From: Bacillus sp. UNC438CL73TsuS30
GTDB taxonomy: Bacteria > Bacillota > Bacilli > Bacillales > Cytobacillaceae
Assembly (NCBI RefSeq): GCF_000482325.1
Contig: NZ_KI535300.1
Span: 100,301 to 137,256, forward strand
Direction: 5' to 3'
DNA length: 36,956 nt
The notes under the pieces were generated by a model. That model made no database searches. It saw only the letters and a program-made list of their open reading frames with translations, and was not told where the DNA came from. Shown here piece after piece: positions 16,110 to 25,077 of the stretch (position 1 is its first letter; the number at the start of each line of letters is the position of its first letter). The translations under genes and the position numbers were made by a program.

Positions 16110-17237
16110 ATGGTAAAAACAATTCTTTTTGATGTCGATGGGGTTCTATTAAGCGAGGAGCATTATTTTGATGCCTCAGCACTGACGGTTTGGGAACTGT
16201 TAATCAGCAAAAATTATTTAGCTTTAGCACCTGAGTTGTTTAAAACAAGCTATACAGAATCTGAGATTCAACATATTCGTGCACAGGTGTTTGAGAATGA
16301 TCAAGTATTAAAGCTTCAAAAATCACGTGGTCTAAATGCGAACTGGGATATGATTTATTTAACCTTTTGCTGCCAACTCATTCATCTGTTTGAACAAATT
16401 ATTGATAGTGAACGTGAAAAAATCAATCAGTGGCTCAAAGCCCCAATAACAAGGAATGCTTTAGTAGAAATAGGACAGGTTTTAAGCCAATATCAAGTTA
16501 AAATGAATTTTCCTTTATTTACTCAAGAGTTTGAACGCTCACATGCCGTTAAACAAGAGCTTTTAGGTTACCTAAATGTGTTAGCAAAGGAAAAGTTAGG
16601 GGTCGACACGTCTATTTTTGATAAGGACCGGACGCTTTGGTCCGTTTGTGAACATGTATCCCAGGAATGGTACGTTGGGGATGAAAATGTATTAGAATCT
16701 ACGGGGAGACCATCCGTTCAGCTAGGTAAAGAAGGATTTCTAGCAAATGAAACAACGTTAGCACCAAAAAAGGATATTGCCGAGTTTTTCAGTTTCCTAA
16801 AAAATTCCGGATATAAGATTGGTATTGGAACTGGCAGGCCTGCGCTAGAAACAATATTGCCTTTTGAGCATTTAGATTGGCTAAAATCCTTTGATGAAAA
16901 GCATATTGTTACAGCTGATGACGTGTTAATCGCGGAGAAGGAGTTCCCTCAAGAAGGGTCTTTGTCTAAGCCGCATCCATACACCTATATATTGGCTGAA
17001 CAAGGGAAAGGGGCATCTCTAGTCGATTATTTGAATACTCCGCTGCCACTTGAAAATGGAGAAGAGCTCTTAGTTGTTGGCGATTCATTAGCAGATCTTT
17101 TAGCGGCAAGAACCATCGGATGCAAATTCGCTGCCGTTTTAACCGGATTATCTGGAAAAGATGCAAGAAGTGAATTTGAAAAGCATGAGGCGGATTATAT
17201 TTTGGATTCGGTGCTGGATGTAAAGAGGATAGTGTGA
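16110..17237 (+). CDS. HAD-superfamily hydrolase
   Basis: The 375-residue protein opens with the HAD motif I, FDVDGVLL, in which D8 is the nucleophile and D10 the acid/base. Motif II-like GIGTGRP lies near 243, the lysine region SKPHPYTYIL near 290, and the motif IV-like LLVVGDSLADLLAAR near 320. It is longer than simple phosphatases because of a large helical insert (about 30-200) after motif I, which sets substrate choice. It probably removes phosphate from a small metabolite, but the substrate cannot be read. Relatives in Bacillus are annotated only as HAD hydrolases. No operon partner is evident. Confidence 0.8.
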   Translation: MVKTILFDVDGVLLSEEHYFDASALTVWELLISKNYLALAPELFKTSYTESEIQHIRAQVFENDQVLKLQKSRGLNANWDMIYLTFCCQLIHLFEQIIDSEREKINQWLKAPITRNALVEIGQVLSQYQVKMNFPLFTQEFERSHAVKQELLGYLNVLAKEKLGVDTSIFDKDRTLWSVCEHVSQEWYVGDENVLESTGRPSVQLGKEGFLANETTLAPKKDIAEFFSFLKNSGYKIGIGTGRPALETILPFEHLDWLKSFDEKHIVTADDVLIAEKEFPQEGSLSKPHPYTYILAEQGKGASLVDYLNTPLPLENGEELLVVGDSLADLLAARTIGCKFAAVLTGLSGKDARSEFEKHEADYILDSVLDVKRIV

Positions 17238-17238
17238 T

Positions 17239-17268
17239 AAAAAGGGATGGCAGCTATGCCATCCCCAT
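17239..17268 (-). terminator. Terminator shared by serA and the HAD gene
   Basis: GGATGGCA pairs with TGCCATCC between the two convergent genes. On the minus strand it is followed by TTTTT, which suits serA best; on the plus strand only ATTTTAAT follows. Confidence 0.75.
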
Positions 17269-17269
17269 T

Positions 17270-18925
17270 TTAATATTGCAATAAGCTTTCCACTTTCTGC
17301 GGGTCTACCTGCCCTGGTTCAGATGGAACGAAATTCTCTAACTCTAGCAATTGTACCTCTTCAATGCCTACGGTTAGGTTCAAGGCTTGAAGAACATTAG
17401 TGTTCAGGGTTTTATCAAGGGTTAGGACCATGATGGCCTCACCTCCGACGGCAGCTCTACCTACCTGCATCGTGCCGATATTGATTTCATAATCGCCAAG
17501 AAGAGAACCTACTTTACCAATCATACCAGGAACGTCCTTATGTTTAATATATAATAGATGTTCCTCCGGCTTTATATCAATCCGATATTGGTTAATCTTC
17601 ACAATCCTTGCACCGTAGCCATTTAGGACCGTTGCACCAATTTTAGCCTTTTCATCACCTTGGGAAATTGTCAGCTCCATATAATTCGCGAACCCTTTAT
17701 TAGTAGCATTTTTTTGCACATTATAGGAAACACCTTGTTCCTTTAGAAGGTGCAGGGCATTAATTAGATTGACAGAATCGCTTAAATGATAGGAAAGAAT
17801 TCCTTTTATCATGATACGATTTAATAATTCTGTATCTTCTTCAATTAGGTCCCCGTAATAATTGATTTCAATTTTAGCAGGGGCTTTTTTAAATAATTGA
17901 ACGACAAGCTGGCCAATTTGATCCCCAAGCGCTAAATATGGCTGCATTTTTGCCTGAGTTTCCCCTGACATTTGCGGCATGTTTACGGCATGATGGATTG
18001 ACTGCGCTTCAAAAATTTCAATGATTTCAGCGCTGACCTCTTGTGCAACCTTTTCCTGTGCTTCTACTGTAGAAGCTCCTAAATGCGGTGTCACGATAAT
18101 ATTTGGATTTTGCAATAATTCAGGGTCTGCTACTGGTTCCTTTTCAAAAACATCCAGTGCCGCTCCCGCCACATGACCGGATTGAACCGCACGAACCAGC
18201 GCTTTTTCATCAATAATTCCACCGCGGGCGCAATTGATCAAGCGGACGCCTTTTTTGGATTTTTGTAAATATTCCTCATTAATAAGTCCTTTTGTATCGT
18301 TTGTCAAAGGGGTATGGATGGTAATAAAATCTGATTCCCCGGCAATTAGGTCAAGGCTGGCTTTTGTAATCCCTAGTTTTTTAGCTCGATCTTCTGTTAA
18401 ATAGGGATCAAAACCTAATATGTTCATTCCAAAGCTTTTAGCCCGTTTTGCCACTTCTGCTCCGATTTTGCCCATTCCAATTACACCAAGGGTTTTCTTA
18501 TACAATTCAACCCCCTTAAACGAGTTGCGATCCCATTCGCCGGAAGAGGTTTTTTGGTGTGCCTGGGGAATTTTTCTTGCTAAAGAAAGCATCATCGCTA
18601 AAGTATGTTCTGTAGCGGCAATGGTATTGGCGCCTGGTGCGTTAATAACAATAATCCCTTTCTTAGTGGCTGCATTCACATCGATATTATCTACACCGAC
18701 ACCTGCCCTTGCAATAACCCGAAGCCTGCTAGCTTCTTGAAGCAATTCTTCGGTAACCCTTGTTTGACTGCGGACAATCAAGGCATCATACATACCAATA
18801 ATCTTTTTTAATTCTTCCGTTGGCAGTGTTGGCTGTCTGTCCACAATAAAATGGGGATGATCAAATAATGCCGTTAAGCCTGTATCGCTAATTCCATCGG
18901 TAACCAGTACTTTATACATATCCAT
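17270..18925 (-). CDS. serA: D-3-phosphoglycerate dehydrogenase (long form with ACT domain)
   Basis: The 551-residue enzyme is the long type I form. A catalytic and NAD-binding core (1-310) carries RAGVGVDNIDVNAAT, the nucleotide loop GMGKIGAEVAKRA, NCARGGIIDE with the catalytic Arg, and HLGAST with the catalytic His. An intervening domain (about 320-455) and a C-terminal ACT domain (HKDVPGMIGKVGSLLGDYEINIGTMQVG) follow. It makes 3-phosphohydroxypyruvate, the first step of serine synthesis. The ACT domain commonly serves serine feedback. The ATG at 18925 has GGGAGG five bases upstream; an ATG two codons on is an equal candidate. A T-box leader lies just before it. Confidence 0.93.
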   Translation of the reverse strand: MDMYKVLVTDGISDTGLTALFDHPHFIVDRQPTLPTEELKKIIGMYDALIVRSQTRVTEELLQEASRLRVIARAGVGVDNIDVNAATKKGIIVINAPGANTIAATEHTLAMMLSLARKIPQAHQKTSSGEWDRNSFKGVELYKKTLGVIGMGKIGAEVAKRAKSFGMNILGFDPYLTEDRAKKLGITKASLDLIAGESDFITIHTPLTNDTKGLINEEYLQKSKKGVRLINCARGGIIDEKALVRAVQSGHVAGAALDVFEKEPVADPELLQNPNIIVTPHLGASTVEAQEKVAQEVSAEIIEIFEAQSIHHAVNMPQMSGETQAKMQPYLALGDQIGQLVVQLFKKAPAKIEINYYGDLIEEDTELLNRIMIKGILSYHLSDSVNLINALHLLKEQGVSYNVQKNATNKGFANYMELTISQGDEKAKIGATVLNGYGARIVKINQYRIDIKPEEHLLYIKHKDVPGMIGKVGSLLGDYEINIGTMQVGRAAVGGEAIMVLTLDKTLNTNVLQALNLTVGIEEVQLLELENFVPSEPGQVDPQKVESLLQY

Positions 18926-18941
18926 TCATTCCTCCCAGTTT

Positions 18942-19230
18942 AAAATAAAAAATCCCTCATAACAGACAGTTGTGTCGTGTTATGAGGGACGTGATCAACC
19001 GTGGTGCCACCCTCTTTTGCTGCATAGATATCATACAGCCTCAACATGTTAACGGTTTTTACCGGGCTGGCCTACATACTATTTCGGCGTGCCAGTTCAG
19101 AAGTGCTGGGTATGTTAAGAAAGGACACCGGTTCACAGCAGCCACCGGCTTTCTGAAGTCCCTTATTAATACCGTCTTCATCATCACTATTTTAAATTGA
19201 ATGCAATTTTTTTGTATGAATTTATTGAAT
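18942..19230 (-). ncRNA. T-box leader (tRNA-sensing riboswitch) of serA
   Basis: On the minus strand the conserved T-box AGGGTGGCACCACG lies at 19000-19013. It is followed by a terminator of TCCCTCATAACA and TGTTATGAGGGA (18953-18989) running into TTTTTTATTTT. Upstream, AGAAAGCCGGTGG with ACCGG is the distal part of Stem I. Uncharged tRNA should stabilise the antiterminator and turn serA on. The specifier is presumably a serine codon: AGC and TCT both occur in the 3' side of Stem I (CCCAGCACTTCTGAA), but I could not fold Stem I well enough to choose. Confidence 0.9.
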
Positions 19231-19260
19231 ATTCTACATCGATACGTTTAGAATTGTAAA
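19231..19260 (-). promoter_or_regulatory. SigA promoter of the serA T-box transcript
   Basis: On the minus strand TTTACA (19255-19260) and TAGAAT (19231-19236) are separated by 18 bp. They place the transcript start just upstream of the T-box Stem I. Confidence 0.6.
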
Positions 19261-19372
19261 GGGTTAATGGAAATATTTTCTGAATAATCTTATTAATTTT
19301 TTTCCAAAAGTACTAAGCCTTGTGTGATAAGGCGGAGAGCGATTAAAATTATATTTAAACAGAACACATCTA

Positions 19373-19401
19373 TTGTAAAAAGATTTAGAGAATTATATAA
19401 T
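19373..19401 (+). promoter_or_regulatory. SigA promoter of hom-thrB
   Basis: TTGTAA (19373-19378) and a perfect TATAAT (19396-19401) are 17 bp apart. They lie 57 bases before the hom ATG. Confidence 0.75.
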
Positions 19402-19457
19402 GTCTACTATACAAATACATTTGTGCATTTAGGGTGGACTCCTAGGAGGGAAAAGAA

Positions 19458-20747
19458 ATGAAAGCTATCTCAATTGGATTATTAGGTTTAGGAACAGTAG
19501 GATCTGGTGTGGTGCAAATCATCAAAAATCATCAAGACAAAATAATGCATCAGGTTGGATGTCCTGTTGAAATAAAAAAAATACTTGTAAACGACTTACA
19601 TAAAACGAGGTCTGCTGAGATCAATCCGCAAGTTTTAACAAATAACCCTGACGATATCCTTCAAGACCCGGAAATTGATGTGGTAATTGAGGTAATGGGT
19701 GGAGTAGAAGAAACGAAAAAATATTTGCAAAGTGCACTTCAGAGTGGCAAGCATGTAGTCACTGCAAATAAAGATTTGATGGCTCTTCACGGTTCCGAAT
19801 TATTAAAGCTAGCCTCGGAAAATGGCTGCGATTTGTTTTACGAAGCCAGTGTTGCAGGGGGAATCCCAATTTTAAGAGGTTTAGTTGACGGGCTTGCATC
19901 CGATCGAATTACTCAATTAATGGGGATTGTAAACGGTACAACGAATTTTATTTTAACAAAAATGAGCTCTGAAGGACTTGCCTATGAGGATGTCTTAAAA
20001 GAAGCCCAAGAGCTTGGATTTGCAGAGGCAGATCCAACTTCAGATGTTGAAGGATTAGATGCTGCACGTAAAATGACCATCCTTGCTACATTAGGTTTCT
20101 CCATGCATATTGACCTTGAGGATGTAAAAGTCAGCGGAATTACTCAAATAACTGAAGAAGATCTGCGGTATGGTAAGCAGATGGGGTATACTATGAAACT
20201 GATTGGGAATGCCCATCGCGAGGGTGAAAAAGTAGAAGTGAGCGTTCAGCCAACTTTTTTATCTAATAATCATCCGCTTGCATCTGTACAAAATGAGTAC
20301 AATGCGGTATATGTTTACGGAGAGGCTGTCGGTGAGACGATGTTCTATGGACCTGGGGCAGGGAGCTTGCCAACAGCAACAGCGGTTGTTTCCGATTTAG
20401 TGGGTGTGATTAAAAACTTTAGACTTGGTGTTAACGGAAGAAGTGCGGTGGCACCACAATATCCGAAACGACTGAAGGATGACTCGGAAAAGTATTCGAA
20501 ATACTTCCTACGTATTCATGTGCAGGACGAAGTTGGCGTATTTGCTGAGATTACCTCGATTTTTGCTAAATATGGTGTAAGTTTTGAAAAAATCCTTCAG
20601 ATGCCGGTTACAAAAAATGATACAGCAGAAATTGTTTTAGTGACGCATCAGGCTTCTTTAACCGATATTGAGGATATTTTAGTAGAGTTAAAGGATTTAT
20701 CTGCAGTTAAGGAAGTTAAGAGTTCGTACAAAGTGGTTAGAAAATAG
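19458..20747 (+). CDS. hom: Homoserine dehydrogenase
   Basis: The 429-residue enzyme has the N-terminal NAD(P) loop GLLGLGTVGSGV. The catalytic domain follows, with KDLMALHGSELL, the family signature FYEASVAGGIPILRGL, NGTTNFILTKM and AEADPTSDVEGLDAARK. The C-terminal ACT domain (about 350-425) includes VGVFAEITSIFAKYGVSFEKILQ. It reduces aspartate semialdehyde to homoserine, the branch point to threonine and methionine; the ACT domain usually senses threonine. AGGAGGG precedes the ATG. It is followed after 21 bases by thrB, without the thrC that normally lies between them in Bacillus. Confidence 0.94.
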   Translation: MKAISIGLLGLGTVGSGVVQIIKNHQDKIMHQVGCPVEIKKILVNDLHKTRSAEINPQVLTNNPDDILQDPEIDVVIEVMGGVEETKKYLQSALQSGKHVVTANKDLMALHGSELLKLASENGCDLFYEASVAGGIPILRGLVDGLASDRITQLMGIVNGTTNFILTKMSSEGLAYEDVLKEAQELGFAEADPTSDVEGLDAARKMTILATLGFSMHIDLEDVKVSGITQITEEDLRYGKQMGYTMKLIGNAHREGEKVEVSVQPTFLSNNHPLASVQNEYNAVYVYGEAVGETMFYGPGAGSLPTATAVVSDLVGVIKNFRLGVNGRSAVAPQYPKRLKDDSEKYSKYFLRIHVQDEVGVFAEITSIFAKYGVSFEKILQMPVTKNDTAEIVLVTHQASLTDIEDILVELKDLSAVKEVKSSYKVVRK

Positions 20748-20768
20748 AGATTAAGGAGCTGTCTATGG

Positions 20769-21683
20769 ATGACCCTCGATAACAGAGTACAAATCAAAGT
20801 TCCAGCAAGTTCTGCCAACTTGGGTCCAGGATTTGATTCCATTGGAATTGCTGTCGATTTATATTTAACGTTAGAAGTAGAACAATGTAATCATTGGGAA
20901 TTTATTGCGGAAACTGAGGAATTAAGTCAATTCCCCAAAAATGAGGAGAATTTCATGTGTCAAGTTGCCCTTAAGGTTGCTTCGAAATATGGAAAGACCC
21001 TGACGCCATGTAAAGTGAAAATTAATAGTGAAATTCCATTAGCCCGTGGACTTGGTTCAAGTGCTTCGGCGATTGTTGCAGCGATTGAATTAGCTGACTT
21101 TGTTGGAAATCTTGGGTTGAGTACCCGTGAGAAGCTATTGCTTTCAACTGAGATGGAGGGGCATCCAGATAATGTTGGAGCATCGCTATATGGGGGATTG
21201 GTTGTGGGATGTTATCACGATAATGAAGTGGACCTTGTGTCATTTCCCAATCTGGCGTTTGAAATGATCGCTGTTATTCCGAATGAAGAATTATTAACAA
21301 AGGACTCACGTGGAGTTTTACCGGAAGTCCTTCCTTATTCGGAGGCAATTCAAGCCTCTGCTACCGCAAATGTATTAGTTGGTGCCCTTCTTAGTCAAAA
21401 TTGGGAGCTAGCGGGAAAAATGATGGAGTCCGATTTATTCCATCAGCCATACCGAAAACAGCTGATTCCTTTTTATTCTGAAATTGAGGCAGCAGCCAAA
21501 ACAAATGGTGCTTTTGGAGTGGCTTTAAGCGGCGCAGGCCCAACCATGCTTTGTTTTGCAGAAAAAGGGAAAGGCAGAAAGATTGCTGAAACACTTCAAC
21601 AAACCTTTTCAGCCATGTCCGTGAAACTGTTAAACATCGATGATACCGGGAGCAATGTTTATAATTTAGAATGTGCAAAATAA
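20769..21683 (+). CDS. thrB: Homoserine kinase (GHMP family)
   Basis: The 304-residue protein has the three GHMP kinase motifs: PASSANLGPGFDSIGIA at the start, the ATP loop PLARGLGSSASAIVAA near 90, and GVALSGAGPTMLCF near 255. It phosphorylates homoserine with ATP, supplying O-phosphohomoserine for threonine synthase. AGGAG stands about ten bases before the chosen ATG. An ATG four bases earlier is out of frame and stops after five codons. It is cotranscribed with hom. The stop codon overlaps the left arm of the terminator. Confidence 0.94.
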   Translation: MTLDNRVQIKVPASSANLGPGFDSIGIAVDLYLTLEVEQCNHWEFIAETEELSQFPKNEENFMCQVALKVASKYGKTLTPCKVKINSEIPLARGLGSSASAIVAAIELADFVGNLGLSTREKLLLSTEMEGHPDNVGASLYGGLVVGCYHDNEVDLVSFPNLAFEMIAVIPNEELLTKDSRGVLPEVLPYSEAIQASATANVLVGALLSQNWELAGKMMESDLFHQPYRKQLIPFYSEIEAAAKTNGAFGVALSGAGPTMLCFAEKGKGRKIAETLQQTFSAMSVKLLNIDDTGSNVYNLECAK

Positions 21684-21705
21684 AGGGCAGCCTAGCTGCC
21701 CTTTT
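21664..21705. repeat. 42-bp direct repeat, copy 1 (thrB tail and terminator)
   Basis: These 42 bases, covering the last thrB codons (reading LECAK), the stop and the terminator stem AAAGGGCAGC/GCTGCCCTTT, recur without a mismatch at 22333-22374. The offset is exactly 669 bp. Confidence 0.95.
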
Positions 21706-21709
21706 TATT
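21682..21709 (+). terminator. Terminator of hom-thrB
   Basis: AAAGGGCAGC and GCTGCCCTTT pair around a CTA loop, followed by TTTTTATTT. The stem starts inside the thrB stop codon. Confidence 0.9.
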
Positions 21710-21810
21710 TGCTCTCTTTATTAATTCACCCTGTTAATTTGTAATATTTCAACTAGTGCATTCAATGAAAATTTCAACTCCATAAATATATAAAGAAAGC
21801 GGTGAATTTA

Positions 21811-22022
21811 ATGTTTAGGCCAACGGAGGTTACTAAAAGTGAGTATGAATTTGTTTCTATGATAAATTAGTTCCAAATGTCCCTCTTCTAGACTTGATTG
21901 CAAATAATATTGATTTTTCGTTTCTTCTTGAAATGTTCATACTTATTATAATAAGGATAATGGTCGCACCACTGATCCGCTTATTCTTTTTAAGATATGT
22001 TTATTGGGGATCTTCTTAGGAT
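21811..22022 (+). pseudogene. Decayed N-terminal fragment of an IS1182-type (DUF772) transposase
   Basis: The ATG at 21811 opens MFRPTEVTKSEYEFVSM, stops at 21868-21870, and the sense continues in other frames: KLVPNVPLLDLIANNIDFSF (frame from 21864), then PYYNKDNGRTTDPLILFK and a stop after GIFLG near 22022. The order IDFSF, YY-DNGR, DP-LFK is that of the N-terminal DUF772 domain of IS1182-like transposases. At least two frameshifts and a stop mean it is dead; the catalytic part is missing. Recognition is by pattern, and no inverted repeats were found. Confidence 0.6.
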
Positions 22023-22169
22023 AAATTATGATAAATAATATGGTTGGGGGACGTGTTTTATTTACGGATTCACCCCCATCTTAAAGCAAGCACAAATAAA
22101 CATAAAAATACAAAGAAGTAAAGGTAGAGACTGGCGAATATTTTGTGGGAATTAATAATTAATTTGCCC

Positions 22170-22302
22170 CCTGTTGATTGGAGCGGAGGGCACTCGACTC
22201 CTGCGGGATAGAGAGGTCACTGGAGAACCCACAGGCGCAAGCGCCGAGGAGGCTCCAGGACCTCCCCGCGGAAAGCGAGTGACCGGAGCGGAAATCAACA
22301 GG
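22170..22302. repeat. Long GC-rich palindromic repeat element (about 133 bp)
   Basis: CCTGTTGATTGGAGCGGAGG at the left and CCGGAGCGGAAATCAACAGG at the right form inverted ends. The interior includes smaller dyads such as GGCGCAAGCGCC. The element is much richer in GC than its surroundings and has no ORF. Very similar elements are scattered between genes in many Bacillaceae genomes (recognition from memory). It is probably a non-autonomous or structured-RNA-like dispersed repeat. Confidence 0.8.
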
Positions 22303-22332
22303 CCCTTTGGCAAGGACAATCAATATATTGGC

Positions 22333-22374
22333 ATTTAGAATGTGCAAAATAAAGGGCAGCCTAGCTGCCCTTTT
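22333..22374. repeat. 42-bp direct repeat, copy 2 (now the terminator of the GGDEF-EAL gene)
   Basis: This is the perfect copy of 21664-21705. The symmetrical hairpin (22351-22373) directly abuts the stop codon of the minus-strand GGDEF-EAL gene. On that strand it is followed by TTTATTTTGC, so it can serve as that gene's terminator. Confidence 0.9.
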
Positions 22375-24900
22375 CTAGTTATTCAGAAGATCCTCAAATG
22401 CTTCTTTACTTAGTGGTTTACTAAACAAATACCCCTGCATCTGAATACAATCTTTTGATCGTAAGAATTCCTTTTGGTAATCCGTTTCTACACCTTCGGC
22501 AATAACATCTAGATGAAGCCCTCGGGCCATATTAATAATCGCCTCCGGAATCTCTGTATTGACAAGATTCTCGGTAACATTTTGAATAAAAGATTTATCA
22601 ATTTTTAACGTGTTAATCGGCAGGTTTTTTAAATAACTTAGGGAAGAGTACCCTGTACCAAAATCATCAATGGAAATAGATATTCCCATGTTTTGGAGTG
22701 ATTGCAGCGATTGAACCAGTTCCTTTGAATTTGTTAGAAGAATACTTTCCGTAATTTCGATCTCGAAATTCTTTGGATCTAATTTACTTTCCTGCAAGAT
22801 TTCCTTAACTTGTTTTACCATATTAAGAGGCTCCTGAAATTGCCTTGCTGAGAAATTTACCGAAATGTTTAATGACTGATGATATTTCGTATTCCATTCA
22901 CTTACTTGGTGACATGCTTTTTTCATGACGATTTCCCATAGAGATTGAATTAATCCCGTTTCCTCTGCAATCGGTATGAAAACCTCGGGAGAGACAAAGC
23001 CTAATTCTTCATCCGTCCATCTTAATAATGCTTCTGCTCCGTAAATGGTTTCCGTTTGAACATTCATTTTTGGCTGATAGTGGACCTCTATTTTTTGACT
23101 TTCTATTGCTTTTATTAGGCGAGACTCCAATTTTGGCCGTTCTTGATTCATTTTGCTAATTTGTTCATTAAAAATAACTACTCGGTTACCGCCCAATTTT
23201 TTAGCTGAGTACATCGCCATATCAGCATAAATGATCAAGGTATCCAGATTATTTGTATGCTCTGGATACATACTGATACCACAGCTGGCACTTAGATACA
23301 CTTCAATTCCAGCAATTGCGTATGGCTTTTTTAGAGTATTAATGAATTCTTCTGCAACTGCTTTTGAAGCCTTCACATCCAGATTATTCATCAGAATGAT
23401 AAATTCATCGCCGCCTTGTCTTGTAATGATGTGATTATCTTCAGGCAGGCATTTTTGGATTCGATTTGCTACGATTTTCAGTAACTCATCCCCTTTGTTA
23501 TGTCCAAAGGAGTCATTAACATGTTTGAAACGATCTAAATCAATAAATAAAACCGATACGGTTTCGCCTTTTTCATTTGCTTGATCAATAACAGGCTGTA
23601 GCTTTTCTTGAAAGTATCTTCGATTGGTCAAACCAGTAAGCGGGTCGTGATACGCTTGGTATTCAATTAGTTTTTTACTCTGGTTTAAATCATTTACATA
23701 GTGTTGTAAATGATTTGATAAAGCGTTCACGTTTTCTGTCAGAAATCCAAGCTCATCTTTACGATTTAAGTGTAATTTTTTACCAAAATTACCTTGAGCA
23801 ATTTCATTCACTTGTTCAACAATGTAACCAATTGGTTTAGTAATGGAACGTGAAAAAATAAAACTAATAATTAGAACAACAATCATAATCACAATAGATA
23901 GCATAATGTGAACTTTTAACTCGTGTAACAACTCATTCTGGATAAGGCCATAATCATAAACAAGGCAAATCACATAGGGTTGATCAAGTTTCGTTTTTAC
24001 CGGAACGAATGTCTTCATGACAGATTTGTCTTTTAGATTGTCTTTATAGGACTGTACTTTATTCGTTTGTATAGCTTTTCGAACAAATTTAGTATCTACA
24101 TTAATATTTGGGTACTTCTCGTAAGAACCATACCATTTTGGCTCGGCAGAAATCCGGGTATAAGCATTTCCATTTAAATGAACCTCTTCTTTCTTTTTGC
24201 CAAAGTTCTTTGGATTTAAAACAGACATTTCTAGGATACCTGGTTCTTTTGTAAAGTTCTCAATAATTTTCCCTGGACCAAAACGCTCTTCGTATTCAAG
24301 AACTTTATGGTCTCGGAAATAGGGGTCAATTATATAATTGGTTGTACCATCATAGTAATAGCCCCATTTATCAATATGATCTGGATTGGAAGAGGCTTTT
24401 TCCATTGGGCCTGACCAATAGTAGGGTAAGGCTAAGCCTTTTTTTACTGTTACCGGTTTAAGTTCAAAAAGCTGCAGGTAGGCATCATACCAATAGCCCC
24501 AGCCTTTTGTTCCCATATTAATTTCTTTTGGGTCAGAGGATCTGACACCAACAACATCATCCTTCGTCTTGGCTAAAAGTGTAATGTGGGAAACTTTTAA
24601 TTCCTTAGCAAGTGCTTTTAGCTGGTCGTTTGTTACATCTTGGTATCTTGGTGGGAGTGCCTTTCTTATCGCAATGGAGGCAATTCGCAGCTCTCTCGCA
24701 AGGATGTCTTCCACATATTCTGAACCCTTTTTCGTATTTTCTACCTGAACAGAAACTTCTTTGGTGATCATGGCGATTTCCTTTTCATTATAGTCAAGTA
24801 GTTGATTTTTTGACCGAATATAATGAAAGGCGTTATTAGCAACTAAGATGATAAATACAATAAGACAAAAAATTAATGGAAGTTTCTTTTTAATCGACAA
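22375..24900 (-). CDS. Membrane sensor with HAMP, GGDEF and EAL domains
   Basis: The order is: transmembrane helix near 5-25, an extracytoplasmic sensor of about 290 residues (Cache-like), a second helix (about 325-347), HAMP, GGDEF (about 415-580) and EAL (about 590-835). Both output domains look active: RQGGDEF in the cyclase; EALLRW, DDFGTGYSSL and EGVET in the phosphodiesterase. It should make and/or degrade cyclic di-GMP in response to an outside signal. I prefer the TTG at 24900 (reading MSIKKKLPLIF, GGAG ten bases upstream), because the frame's first TTG at 24924 has no ribosome site. The gene is transcribed alone. Which activity dominates cannot be read. Confidence 0.9.
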   Translation of the reverse strand: MSIKKKLPLIFCLIVFIILVANNAFHYIRSKNQLLDYNEKEIAMITKEVSVQVENTKKGSEYVEDILARELRIASIAIRKALPPRYQDVTNDQLKALAKELKVSHITLLAKTKDDVVGVRSSDPKEINMGTKGWGYWYDAYLQLFELKPVTVKKGLALPYYWSGPMEKASSNPDHIDKWGYYYDGTTNYIIDPYFRDHKVLEYEERFGPGKIIENFTKEPGILEMSVLNPKNFGKKKEEVHLNGNAYTRISAEPKWYGSYEKYPNINVDTKFVRKAIQTNKVQSYKDNLKDKSVMKTFVPVKTKLDQPYVICLVYDYGLIQNELLHELKVHIMLSIVIMIVVLIISFIFSRSITKPIGYIVEQVNEIAQGNFGKKLHLNRKDELGFLTENVNALSNHLQHYVNDLNQSKKLIEYQAYHDPLTGLTNRRYFQEKLQPVIDQANEKGETVSVLFIDLDRFKHVNDSFGHNKGDELLKIVANRIQKCLPEDNHIITRQGGDEFIILMNNLDVKASKAVAEEFINTLKKPYAIAGIEVYLSASCGISMYPEHTNNLDTLIIYADMAMYSAKKLGGNRVVIFNEQISKMNQERPKLESRLIKAIESQKIEVHYQPKMNVQTETIYGAEALLRWTDEELGFVSPEVFIPIAEETGLIQSLWEIVMKKACHQVSEWNTKYHQSLNISVNFSARQFQEPLNMVKQVKEILQESKLDPKNFEIEITESILLTNSKELVQSLQSLQNMGISISIDDFGTGYSSLSYLKNLPINTLKIDKSFIQNVTENLVNTEIPEAIINMARGLHLDVIAEGVETDYQKEFLRSKDCIQMQGYLFSKPLSKEAFEDLLNN

Positions 24901-25077
24901 TGAAGCAACACTCCAATTACACAAACATTTTGAAAAGTAATTTTGAATTTATTATTTTTCTAATGGTAATCATATTTTGTTTAAAGAATATCATAATCAA
25001 ATCATAAAAGTAATGAGAAAAAACTGGAGAAGCAAGAAGGGGAAGAGAGGTAGAGAGGAAGCAGTTTACAAAATGAG

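Noticed and set aside
21664..22374. 42-bp repeats as target-site duplication of an insertion sequence
   Set aside because: Far longer than usual target duplications, made of gene end plus terminator, and the transposase remnant does not extend to either repeat.
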